Position numbers and translations under genes: made by a program. 22,913 nt of DNA. It comes from an uncultured Prevotella sp. (GTDB lineage: Bacteria; Bacteroidota; Bacteroidia; Bacteroidales; Bacteroidaceae). The notes beneath the pieces are model-generated. The model was given only the letters and a program-made list of their open reading frames with translations, did not search any database and was not told where the DNA came from. This document shows positions 1 to 6,548 of the stretch, piece after piece. Numbering within the stretch: position 1 is the first letter of the stretch; every line of letters begins with the position of its first letter. Location of the stretch: contig CALBJK010000046.1 in assembly GCA_937892695.1 (NCBI GenBank), positions 1 through 22,913 of the forward strand. The letters run 5' to 3'.

Positions 1-252
1 GTTTCCCTCGTTGATTAAATCCGGAAGACTCATACCCTGATTTTGGTATTGTTTGGCTACAGAGACAACGAAGCGCAAGTTCGCCCTTGTCAGCTTTTCA
101 AGGGCACTGCGGTCGCCTTTGTGTATGCGACGTGCCAGCTCAGCCTCTTCCTCTACAGAAAGCAGACTTTCATGGCCTATTTCCTGTAAGTACTTGTCAA
201 GCGAAGTGCTTTCCCTATTGGTTATTGACTTTGCAATTTTCAGTTGTCTCAT
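1..252 (-). CDS. rpoD: RNA polymerase primary sigma factor RpoD, N-terminal part
   Basis: Partial gene: the start codon is inside the window and the remainder runs off the left edge, leaving 84 codons. The protein begins MRQLKIAKSITNRES, then LDKYLQEIGHESLLS and EEEAELARRIHKGD (sigma region 1.2), then LTRANLRFVVSVAKQYQNQG and LPDLINEGN (start of region 2, the core-polymerase binding helix). This short N-terminus, without the long region 1.1 of E. coli sigma-70, is the usual form of the housekeeping sigma factor in Bacteroidota, which recognises TAnnTTTG at -7. The ATG at 250-252 is supported by a matching promoter just upstream. The gene lies downstream of htrA on the same strand, but a strong terminator separates them. 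The family call is secure; the function of the unseen part is inferred. Confidence 0.95.
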   Translation of the reverse strand, partial: MRQLKIAKSITNRESTSLDKYLQEIGHESLLSVEEEAELARRIHKGDRSALEKLTRANLRFVVSVAKQYQNQGMSLPDLINEGN

Positions 253-277
253 TACAGTTCCGGATTAATCCAACATG

Positions 278-309
278 CAAATATACTTATTTTATTTTGT
301 AAGTACAAA
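278..309 (-). promoter_or_regulatory. Predicted rpoD promoter (Bacteroidota type)
   Basis: On the minus strand TATATTTG (278-285) matches the Bacteroidota -7 consensus TAnnTTTG. A TTTG (306-309) lies 20 nt upstream, the usual place for the -33 element. Transcription would start about 20 nt before the rpoD ATG. Both boxes sit between the htrA terminator and rpoD, so rpoD would have its own promoter. Confidence 0.65.
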
Positions 310-340
310 TTTGCCCATGTTTATTTTCTCCCTGTTTAAA

Positions 341-378
341 AGAAAATGGCAGCAGAAGGTGTTCTGCTGCCATTTTCT
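341..378 (-). terminator. Intrinsic terminator after htrA
   Basis: A perfect 17-bp stem (341-357 with 362-378) with a 4-nt loop begins about 20 nt after the htrA stop. In the minus-strand transcript the stem is followed by TTTTAAAC. The stem core GGCAGCAGAA/TTCTGCTGCC is GC-rich. It isolates htrA from rpoD. Confidence 0.9.
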
Positions 379-398
379 TGATATAGAGCATGTTTTGT

Positions 399-1880
399 TT
401 AGTTATCCTGAAGCGGAACAGCGAAGTAAGCCTTCTTTCCTGTCGGATAAATTCCCTGTATGTAAAGTACAGGATACTTGCTTGTTGATGCGTCTTTGAC
501 TATGGCTTGCAGTTCGTCGATAGTCTTTACGGGCTGGTCGTTGACACGCTGAATTATGAAGCCTTTGTTTATGCCTGCATCTTTCATTCTTCCGTTGTTC
601 ACCTTTATCACCTCAAGGCCGGAGCTTATGCCGAACTCTCGTTTCTGACTCTCGCTTATCTGGCGGAAGTTTGCGCCTAAGACATCTAAGTCAGCTTTCT
701 TTACTACTTGAGTATTGCCTTGCTCGTTCTTCAAAGTTCCTGTCTTTGTATTTTTGTGCTTGTCTCTAAGGTAGGTTATTTCAACCTTGTCTCCTGGACG
801 TTTCTTAGCGAGATATTCCTGAAGTTCAGACATCTTAGTAATCTTCTTTCCGTCGATACTGATTATCACATCGCCCTTTTTAAGTCCCATTTCTGCGGCC
901 GTTCCATCGTCTGTTACACCAGAGACGTAAACGCCTTCCATTGTCCCTAGGTCGACATCCTTGTCTTCTTCTTTCTGGCTGTCAACAAAGTTCTTCACGT
1001 CGCTTCCTTGGATACCCATCATTGCTCTTTGTACTGTTCCGTACTTCTTCAGGTCGCTTACTACCTTGTTCATAATTGAGGTAGGTATGGCAAAACCGTA
1101 GCCGCTGTACGAGCCGGTTTCAGAATAAAGCATAGCGTTTATTCCTATGAGTTCGCCTTGTACGTTTACCAGTGCGCCGCCAGAGTTCCCCCTGTTGATT
1201 GCGGCATCGGTTTGGATGAACGATTCTATTCCGTTAGGACTGGCATAGAGTGATCTTCCCTTTGCGCTGACGATACCTGCAGTGACAGTGTTTGTGAGAT
1301 TGAACGGATTTCCTACTGCCAGAACCCATTCTCCTACTTTTATGTTGTCGCTGTTGGCAATGGTTATGGCCGGAAGATTCTTTGCGTCGATTTTTATAAG
1401 TGCCAAGTCTGTCGTCTTGTCTGTTCCGATGATTCGTGCCGAATACTCCTTGTTGTCGTTGAGTGTAACGGTGAGTTCATCGGCACCGTCTACAACGTGG
1501 TTGTTTGTTACGATGTAACCGTCGTTTGAAATGATTACGCCAGAACCGGAACCTTCCTGTTTCGGAGTGCGGACTTTACGTTTTTGTGTTCCGCCTTGTC
1601 CAGGATTGCCGAACATTCCGAACGGATCTGAGAAGAAGTCGTCAAATGGACTGCTTTGCACGTCAATGGTCTGTATTTTGCTATTTCGGGTGTTTAAGAT
1701 ATGTACAACCGTAGGAAGGGCTTTTTCGGCGGCGTATGTAAGGTCGACAGGCTGCCCGGCAACTGCGGCCGGCGAGGATGCAGCATTGGCTTGGATGAAT
1801 GCGCCACCTGATAACGCAATAGACATGGCGCACATTGCAACAATCAAATACTTTGATTTATTTTCCATATTCTTATTCAT
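399..1880 (-). CDS. degP: Periplasmic DegP/DegQ (HtrA) family serine protease
   Basis: Periplasmic protease/chaperone that degrades misfolded envelope proteins. The 493-residue protein has a signal peptide (hydrophobic segment about 11-34, ANA-type cleavage site). A trypsin-like domain follows with the full catalytic triad: His128 in TNNHVV, Asp158 in TTDLALIKI, and Ser233 in NRGNSGGAL. Two PDZ domains come after it, at about 285-375 (GLKKGDVIISIDGK) and 400-490 (GINKGFIIQRVNDQ). Length and domain order fit the DegP/DegQ/DegS group; two PDZ domains favour DegP/DegQ over DegS. A glycine- and phenylalanine-rich stretch (about 78-98) corresponds to the LA loop region that controls oligomerisation in DegP. 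Met5 is an alternative start. The gene is monocistronic, with its own promoter and terminator. The gene symbol is a family-level choice. Confidence 0.95.
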   Translation of the reverse strand: MNKNMENKSKYLIVAMCAMSIALSGGAFIQANAASSPAAVAGQPVDLTYAAEKALPTVVHILNTRNSKIQTIDVQSSPFDDFFSDPFGMFGNPGQGGTQKRKVRTPKQEGSGSGVIISNDGYIVTNNHVVDGADELTVTLNDNKEYSARIIGTDKTTDLALIKIDAKNLPAITIANSDNIKVGEWVLAVGNPFNLTNTVTAGIVSAKGRSLYASPNGIESFIQTDAAINRGNSGGALVNVQGELIGINAMLYSETGSYSGYGFAIPTSIMNKVVSDLKKYGTVQRAMMGIQGSDVKNFVDSQKEEDKDVDLGTMEGVYVSGVTDDGTAAEMGLKKGDVIISIDGKKITKMSELQEYLAKKRPGDKVEITYLRDKHKNTKTGTLKNEQGNTQVVKKADLDVLGANFRQISESQKREFGISSGLEVIKVNNGRMKDAGINKGFIIQRVNDQPVKTIDELQAIVKDASTSKYPVLYIQGIYPTGKKAYFAVPLQDN

Positions 1881-2187
1881 TTTAATAATGTTTTATTCTT
1901 GTCGTTTTGTAAAATCGAATGCAAATATAAGCGCAAATTTTGTTAATGGGTAAGGTGTTCTGTTATCTTTATTCCATTTTAACATTGCAATTTAACATAT
2001 TAACGGCTATTAAATGCAGCAAAGTGCAATTTTACAATGTTTAAGTAGACCGTTTTATGCCAAATTGTCATATCTGTCATTCATCTTAGCACATGTCTTG
2101 ACTTTGTGCGCAACGCTTTTTTATTTTTATCTTCACAGTATCTTTCTTATATATAAAGCTAAATGTCTATGATGTTTAAATCAAAAA
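1881..2187. other. Upstream region of htrA
   Basis: AT-rich non-coding stretch between the terminator of the biotin-carrier gene and htrA. It contains the htrA -7 box at its htrA end. About 60-120 nt further upstream are imperfect short repeats: GCAATTTAAC at 1987-1996 and GCAATTTTAC at 2026-2035, and AACATTG/CAATGTT at 1981-1987 and 2035-2041. These could be regulator sites for an envelope-stress response but are too AT-rich to call. I see no gene in it. Confidence 0.4.
1922..1929 (-). promoter_or_regulatory. Predicted htrA -7 box
   Basis: TATATTTG on the minus strand, identical to the box found at rpoD, lies 41 nt upstream of the htrA ATG. No good TTTG is present at the -33 position, which may mean an activator-dependent or weak promoter. 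Confidence 0.5.
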
Positions 2188-2225
2188 GTGCCATAATCGA
2201 ACAACCTTATGTTCGCTTATGGCAC
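2183..2225 (-). terminator. Intrinsic terminator after the biotin carrier gene
   Basis: GTGCCATAA (2188-2196) pairs with TTATGGCAC (2217-2225), and CGAACA (2198-2203) with TGTTCG (2210-2215), with one mismatch and a 6-nt loop. In the minus-strand transcript the stem is followed by a TTTTTGA run. It begins about 25 nt after the stop of the biotin carrier gene, so the carboxylase transcript ends here. Confidence 0.85.
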
Positions 2226-2250
2226 ATCTAAATTGTACAATATTAAATTG

Positions 2251-2679
2251 CTATTCGATAACGACCAGAGGAGTATCTTCCATGACACTTTCGCCTTGTT
2301 TTACACATATTGCCGTCACCTTACCGTCTTTTTCTGCTTCAAGGTTGTTAGCCATTTTCATGGCTTCGAGAACGACTACGGTATCGCCCTTTTTAACTTC
2401 GTCTCCTACGGCAACCTTTATTTCTGTCACCACTCCAGGTAATGGAGCTTTGAGAGCATTATCCGTATTTACTTCTGCAGCCGATTTTGATGTGGTTGGG
2501 TCATCCTTAGGTTGCTCTGCATGCCCCAGAACAACTTTTTTCTTCTCGGGTTCCGGTTCTTTCTCCATTTCTACGTTGTAGTCTTTTCCGTTGACAGTAA
2601 CTACAGCCTTTCCATCGACGATTTCGCCTATTTTGACTTCGTAATTCTTTCCGTCGATTTTATATTTGTATTCTTTCAT
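2251..2679 (-). CDS. Biotin carboxyl carrier subunit of a biotin-dependent decarboxylase/carboxylase
   Basis: Carries the biotin that shuttles CO2 between the carboxyltransferase and its partner subunit. The 142-residue protein has an N-terminal beta-rich segment (1-40), a short charged and proline-containing linker (about 40-75, EPEPEKKK), and a C-terminal biotinyl domain. That domain includes APLPGVV (about 78-84) and the biotinylation motif EAMKM with Lys108 as the modified residue. This architecture matches the gamma subunit of methylmalonyl-CoA decarboxylase or oxaloacetate decarboxylase rather than the acetyl-CoA carboxylase AccB. It is the last gene of the three-gene carboxylase cluster, 13 nt after the small ORF. 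A terminator follows directly, so no membrane beta subunit is co-transcribed downstream. It could equally serve a propionyl-CoA carboxylase. Confidence 0.9.
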   Translation of the reverse strand: MKEYKYKIDGKNYEVKIGEIVDGKAVVTVNGKDYNVEMEKEPEPEKKKVVLGHAEQPKDDPTTSKSAAEVNTDNALKAPLPGVVTEIKVAVGDEVKKGDTVVVLEAMKMANNLEAEKDGKVTAICVKQGESVMEDTPLVVIE

Positions 2680-2692
2680 TTTTGTTTTCTTT

Positions 2693-2851
2693 TTATGGGT
2701 GTTCTGTCATTTGCAGTGAGTGGGCATTCCACAGGGTGTAATGCTCTTTTATAGTTATTATGCCCGGCTCTTTGTCGTGCACGTTGTTTCCCCGATACTC
2801 ATGCAGAGCCAGAGCAATGGCTGCGAATACAGCATTATCTTTGTTTGCCAT
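2693..2851 (-). CDS. Small subunit of the biotin-dependent decarboxylase cluster (52 residues), candidate epsilon-like subunit
   Basis: A 52-codon ORF fills the gap between the carboxyltransferase and the biotin carrier. It starts 27 nt after the first stops and ends 13 nt before the second begins. The protein starts MANKDNAVFAAIALALHEY, continues GNNVHDKEPGIITIKEHY, and ends TLWNAHSLQMTEHP; there is no membrane segment. Methylmalonyl-CoA decarboxylase of Veillonella is known to have a similarly small epsilon chain related to the C-terminal tail of the delta subunit and needed for assembly. The AxxALHEY start and the ITIK...WNAH end resemble the conserved soluble tail of OadG/MmdD-type subunits. 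Assignment rests on position, size and remembered family pattern, not on an alignment. The ORF itself is well supported by gap-filling and spacing. Confidence 0.7.
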   Translation of the reverse strand: MANKDNAVFAAIALALHEYRGNNVHDKEPGIITIKEHYTLWNAHSLQMTEHP

Positions 2852-2878
2852 GTTTCTGATTAGTTATGTTATGCGTGA

Positions 2879-4432
2879 TTACATGGGCATGCACCCGTGT
2901 TTCTTTGCAGGAAGCGACTGGCGTTTGGTTGCCAGTTGAGCCAGGCCGCGGCATATACGGAAACGCGTGTTGCGAGGCTCGATAACATCGTCAATATATC
3001 CGTACTGGGCGGCTTGATATGGGTTGGCAAACATTTCAGTGTACTCCTGTTCTTTTTCTGCGAGGAAAGCCTGAGGGTCTTCTTTCATCTTTGCTTCTTT
3101 TGCGCAAAGTACGGCTACTGCACCGCTTGCACCCATAACTGCTATCTCAGATGTCGGCCATGCGTAGTTGAGGTCGGCTCTGAGTTGTTTACAACCCATT
3201 ACGATGTGGCTTCCTCCATAACTCTTTCTTAAGGTCACTGTGATTTTGGGTACAGTAGCTTCGCCGTAAGCATAGAGAAGTTGTGCGCCATGCAGAATCA
3301 CTGCATTGTATTCCTGGCCTGTTCCAGGAAGAAATCCTGGTACGTCAACCAAAGATACTATGGGAATGTTGAAGGCATCGCAGAAACGTACGAAACGTGC
3401 TCCTTTACGGCTTGCATTTGCATCCAATACGCCGGCATAACATGCAGGCTGGTTGGCTACAATACCTACGCTTTGTCCGTTGAATCTCGCGAAGCCTGTA
3501 ATTATGTTCTTGGCGAATTTCGGCTGCACTTCGAAAAATTCGCCGTTATCCGTGATAGCTGTTATTACCTTGTACATGTCGTATGCCATGTTGGGGTTGT
3601 CTGGGAGCAGATCATTCAGCATGTCAGCTTTTCTGTCGATAGGATCGTTGCACTCTACGCGTGGAGCTTCTTCGGTATTGTTTGATGGAATGTAGCTAAG
3701 CAGCTTTCGTATGAGCCCCATGGCCTCTTCTTCTGTCTTTGCTGTGAAGTGGGTAACGCCGCTCTTTGTTGCGTGTACCGATGCGCCTCCGAGGTGTTCC
3801 GAATCTATATCTTCTCCGGTGACGGTCTTTACCACCTTAGGACCGGTAAGAAACATGTACGACGTATTTTCCATCATCAAGATGAAGTCAGTTAGGGCGG
3901 GAGAGTAGACGGCACCTCCGGCGCAGGGACCGAATATTCCTGAAATTTGTGGGATAACACCGCTTGCAAGTATGTTGCGTTCAAAGATTTCTCCATATCC
4001 TGCGAGTGCGCAAATGCCTTCTTGTATACGTGCTCCGCCAGAATCGTTCATGCATATTACGGGTGCTCCCATGGTCATTGCCATGTCCATTACTTTGCAT
4101 ATCTTTTGAGCCATTGTCTCAGAAAGAGAACCTCCGTTGACGGTAAAGTCTTGAGCGTAGAGGTAGACCAGCCGTCCGTCTATTGTGGCTGAACCGGCAA
4201 CGACACCGTCACCAAGGAAATGTTTCTTTTCCATCCCGAAGTTGTGGCAACGGTGCAGTTTGAACATGTCGTATTCCTCGAACGAGCCTTTGTCGACAAG
4301 CATTTCAATACGTTCGCGAGCAGTGTATTTGCCGCGTGCGTGCTGTTTGTCAATGGCTTTCTCGCCGCCTCCGAGACGTGCTGTCTCGCGTTTGGCTACC
4401 AGCTCTTTGATTTTTTCAACTTGCTTACTCAT
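2879..4432 (-). CDS. mmdA: Carboxyltransferase subunit: methylmalonyl-CoA decarboxylase alpha / propionyl-CoA carboxylase beta
   Basis: Transfers the carboxyl group between biotin and acyl-CoA (methylmalonyl-CoA/propionyl-CoA). The 517-residue length is typical. The crotonase-fold halves are visible. The N-terminal half has SGGARIQEG (131-139) and GPCAGGAVYSPAL (168-180), which form the first oxyanion hole and acyl-CoA site. The C-terminal half has DVPGFLPGTGQE (363-374) and RKSYGGSHIVMG (402-413), the biotin site. In Bacteroidales this family works in succinate-to-propionate metabolism, either as a Na+-pumping decarboxylase or as a carboxylase; sequence alone does not separate the two. It heads a cluster with the 52-aa protein and the biotin carrier. 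No biotin carboxylase or membrane beta subunit is adjacent, and methylmalonyl-CoA epimerase, often next to it in Bacteroidales, is also absent. The symbol is a family-level choice. Confidence 0.93.
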   Translation of the reverse strand: MSKQVEKIKELVAKRETARLGGGEKAIDKQHARGKYTARERIEMLVDKGSFEEYDMFKLHRCHNFGMEKKHFLGDGVVAGSATIDGRLVYLYAQDFTVNGGSLSETMAQKICKVMDMAMTMGAPVICMNDSGGARIQEGICALAGYGEIFERNILASGVIPQISGIFGPCAGGAVYSPALTDFILMMENTSYMFLTGPKVVKTVTGEDIDSEHLGGASVHATKSGVTHFTAKTEEEAMGLIRKLLSYIPSNNTEEAPRVECNDPIDRKADMLNDLLPDNPNMAYDMYKVITAITDNGEFFEVQPKFAKNIITGFARFNGQSVGIVANQPACYAGVLDANASRKGARFVRFCDAFNIPIVSLVDVPGFLPGTGQEYNAVILHGAQLLYAYGEATVPKITVTLRKSYGGSHIVMGCKQLRADLNYAWPTSEIAVMGASGAVAVLCAKEAKMKEDPQAFLAEKEQEYTEMFANPYQAAQYGYIDDVIEPRNTRFRICRGLAQLATKRQSLPAKKHGCMPM

Positions 4433-4470
4433 TTTATTATCGAATATAAATTACGTTTCTTTTCCGGTTG

Positions 4471-4478
4471 CAAAAGTA
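4471..4478 (-). promoter_or_regulatory. Predicted mmdA -7 box preceded by a ten-base T tract
   Basis: TACTTTTG on the minus strand matches TAnnTTTG and lies 38 nt upstream of the mmdA ATG. Directly upstream on the minus strand is a run of ten T (4481-4490), inside the spacer where the -33 element would be set. A clear TTTG is not visible at -33. The T tract may also serve as the end of the cdd transcript, with a weak AAGC/GCTT stem before it. Confidence 0.55.
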
Positions 4479-4519
4479 CTAAAAAAAAAAGAAAGCACTG
4501 TCTTATGAGCTTAAAACAT

Positions 4520-5011
4520 TCATCTCATACTGGAGTCGATGAATGATAAAGGCAATAGCTCGGATGCACTTGACAGGCAATAAATGCCATTTTCTCCATA
4601 GAGCAGCACTTTCATTTTATGTTTGTAGCGGTCTTCAATGCCGAGCATCACTTGGCGACATGCTCCGCAAGGCGATATGGGTTCTGCCAGAAAGCCGTCT
4701 TCTTTTCTGGCTGCTATGGCTATTGCCGTGATGGGCTGGTCTGGATATTGAGCTTGGGCTGCAAAAATGGCAGTACGCTCGGCACAAAGGCTCGATGGGA
4801 ATGCCGCATTTTCCTGGTTTGCGCCTATTACAGTTTTTCCATTGGCAAGTCTTACCGAAGCACCTACTCTAAAATGGCTATACTCGGCGTATGCGTTTTT
4901 TGTTGCTGCAATTGCCTGTTCTATGAGTTCACGGTCGGATGTGTCCAGATCTTCTGTCTGGCATACGGTAATTGTCGTTTTTATGTCAATTGTTTTCATT
5001 GGTAGATTCAT
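4520..5011 (-). CDS. cdd: Cytidine deaminase
   Basis: Hydrolyses cytidine/deoxycytidine to uridine/deoxyuridine in pyrimidine salvage; cytosolic. The 163-residue protein contains the zinc and catalytic motif CAE (Cys76, Glu78) in SLCAERTAIF, and the second motif PCGACRQV with Cys115 and Cys118. Three cysteine zinc ligands point to the small homotetrameric class rather than the larger E. coli-type enzyme, which uses a histidine. Substrate-binding FRVGASV (47-53) is also visible. It has a short N-terminal extension before the usual start; Met5 is an alternative. It begins 9 nt after the stop of the beta-helix lipoprotein gene, implying co-transcription, although no functional link is evident. 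Confidence 0.95.
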   Translation of the reverse strand: MNLPMKTIDIKTTITVCQTEDLDTSDRELIEQAIAATKNAYAEYSHFRVGASVRLANGKTVIGANQENAAFPSSLCAERTAIFAAQAQYPDQPITAIAIAARKEDGFLAEPISPCGACRQVMLGIEDRYKHKMKVLLYGENGIYCLSSASELLPLSFIDSSMR

Positions 5012-5020
5012 TTTTTATTG

Positions 5021-6487
5021 TTACTGGTCTTTTTTGTCGTCAGATATGAAGAATTCATATGCCCCTATATCCGGTTTCTCGTCTCTTTTTTTGCTGTCAT
5101 GGTCTTCTTTGGTTGCAGTGACGGGATTGGCGGCACCTATGGCTTTTGAAGTCTCTGCGAGATGGAAGTCATAACTCTGGTTGTCTGAGTCTATTTTCAC
5201 AAAGTGTTTGGCTCCCGCATCTGCGGTATCTTTTGGATTCTCGAGTGTCACGTTTACGAATCTGACACTGTCTTCAGTCGTGTCCTTCACTGTGCGCATT
5301 ATGCAGTCGCTGAATGTATAGTTGAAATCGTTACTTGAGCCGGCTGCTTTATCTGGCCTTAGGCCGCTCATCTCGTCGTCAGCATAGCCTGTTACCAGAC
5401 TGTTTGTGCAGACGAAAGATTGCAGTGGATGTTTGACTCCTGAAAATCTCAATGCTACTCCCCTGTTTGAATCGAAAGGATAGAATTGCGCAAGCGTCGA
5501 GTTGTTCATTTCTACCCGTCCGCCTTCTATGTTGAGACAGTTTCCCAGAGTGTTTGTCAGTTGGCAATTGCTTATCACACAGAATGAATTTGTTATGTCT
5601 AATGCTGTTCCCTGACAATTGTGAATGGTGCTGTTTTCAATAGTGAGCTTAAGGCGTGAGACATCTGATGAATCAACCTTCAGTCCGTCAAATGTTCCAT
5701 GAATGTCAGTGTGTGTCAGATGGTTGCCGTATGACGCACATGTCAGACGTATCCCGTTCCATTGCCCGCTAACATTGTCGTATGGCAGATAGTCGAACAT
5801 GCGGTCAAGGCGGTCGCCTCTAAGTGTGACCGTTTCGTTAGCTGTGCCTTGGCACACCAATGTTCCGTGTACGTTTATTCCGGCGTTGCCATGGAAGTAC
5901 AGTGTAGTGCCTTTCCCTATTGTAAGAGTCGCATTTTCGGCCACGTCGATGCCACCGTACACAACAATCGGTTTCGACGATGATATGATTGTGTCTTTGT
6001 CAATTTTCATATTGCGAAACATTGTTGCATCCCATGAAAATGCGTTAAGGTTGACTTTCTGCTGTCGTCCGCTTTCTAGCGAAAAGATAATGTTGTCTTC
6101 AATTTCTGTAGGCTTATTGCCGTAGTTGTTTGGAGATGTCAGCTCCACAAAAACTCTTATACTGTCCTTATCGCGAACTTCAATATCGTTCACTTGATAG
6201 CCTGATGTGGCTCCAAGATATGCTCCGTCAACGTTCACTCTGAAACCTATTTGATTTCCATTTTCCAACCGTACATTTTTGCACCGGAGATTTTCTCCAG
6301 ATTTGTTGTACACCCAGAAATAACGAGTCGAGGACGGCACAGTCGAGAAAACGGTATCCATCCTTACTGTGTCCGTCGAGAATGTAAGCATGTCAGACGG
6401 CGACGTGCTGAAAGTCTCGTCATCCTCGCAGGCACAGAGCTGGATTGTCGTTGCTAATATAAAATATGTGAAAAACTTTGACTTCAT
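5021..6487 (-). CDS. Predicted lipoprotein with right-handed beta-helix, unknown function
   Basis: The 488-residue protein begins with a lipoprotein signal peptide, MKSKFFTYFILATTIQLCAC, with Cys20 as the likely lipidated residue, followed by acidic EDDE. Acidic residues after the cysteine fit the lipoprotein export signal for surface display in Bacteroidota, so it may sit on the outer face. The N-terminal third (about 30-150) is a beta-rich domain. The middle (about 165-400) shows short beta-strand repeats such as ENATLTIGKGTTLYFHG and NSTIHNCQGTALDI, typical of right-handed parallel beta-helix proteins. The C-terminus ends PDIGAYEFF, a signature of the beta-helix 'choice-of-anchor Q' group. 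It lies 61 nt after feoAB and 9 nt before cdd. No catalytic residues could be assigned; polysaccharide binding is possible but unproven. Confidence 0.8.
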   Translation of the reverse strand: MKSKFFTYFILATTIQLCACEDDETFSTSPSDMLTFSTDTVRMDTVFSTVPSSTRYFWVYNKSGENLRCKNVRLENGNQIGFRVNVDGAYLGATSGYQVNDIEVRDKDSIRVFVELTSPNNYGNKPTEIEDNIIFSLESGRQQKVNLNAFSWDATMFRNMKIDKDTIISSSKPIVVYGGIDVAENATLTIGKGTTLYFHGNAGINVHGTLVCQGTANETVTLRGDRLDRMFDYLPYDNVSGQWNGIRLTCASYGNHLTHTDIHGTFDGLKVDSSDVSRLKLTIENSTIHNCQGTALDITNSFCVISNCQLTNTLGNCLNIEGGRVEMNNSTLAQFYPFDSNRGVALRFSGVKHPLQSFVCTNSLVTGYADDEMSGLRPDKAAGSSNDFNYTFSDCIMRTVKDTTEDSVRFVNVTLENPKDTADAGAKHFVKIDSDNQSYDFHLAETSKAIGAANPVTATKEDHDSKKRDEKPDIGAYEFFISDDKKDQ

Positions 6488-6548
6488 CTATAATTTAACG
6501 CTCATGCCTCTTTTTTATTGTACAGGCAATCCTTCTGATGGGTCTCGA

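Noticed and set aside
53..302. Two plus-strand open frames of 71 codons
   Set aside because: They are antisense to the start of rpoD, whose minus-strand translation is a clear match to the sigma factor.
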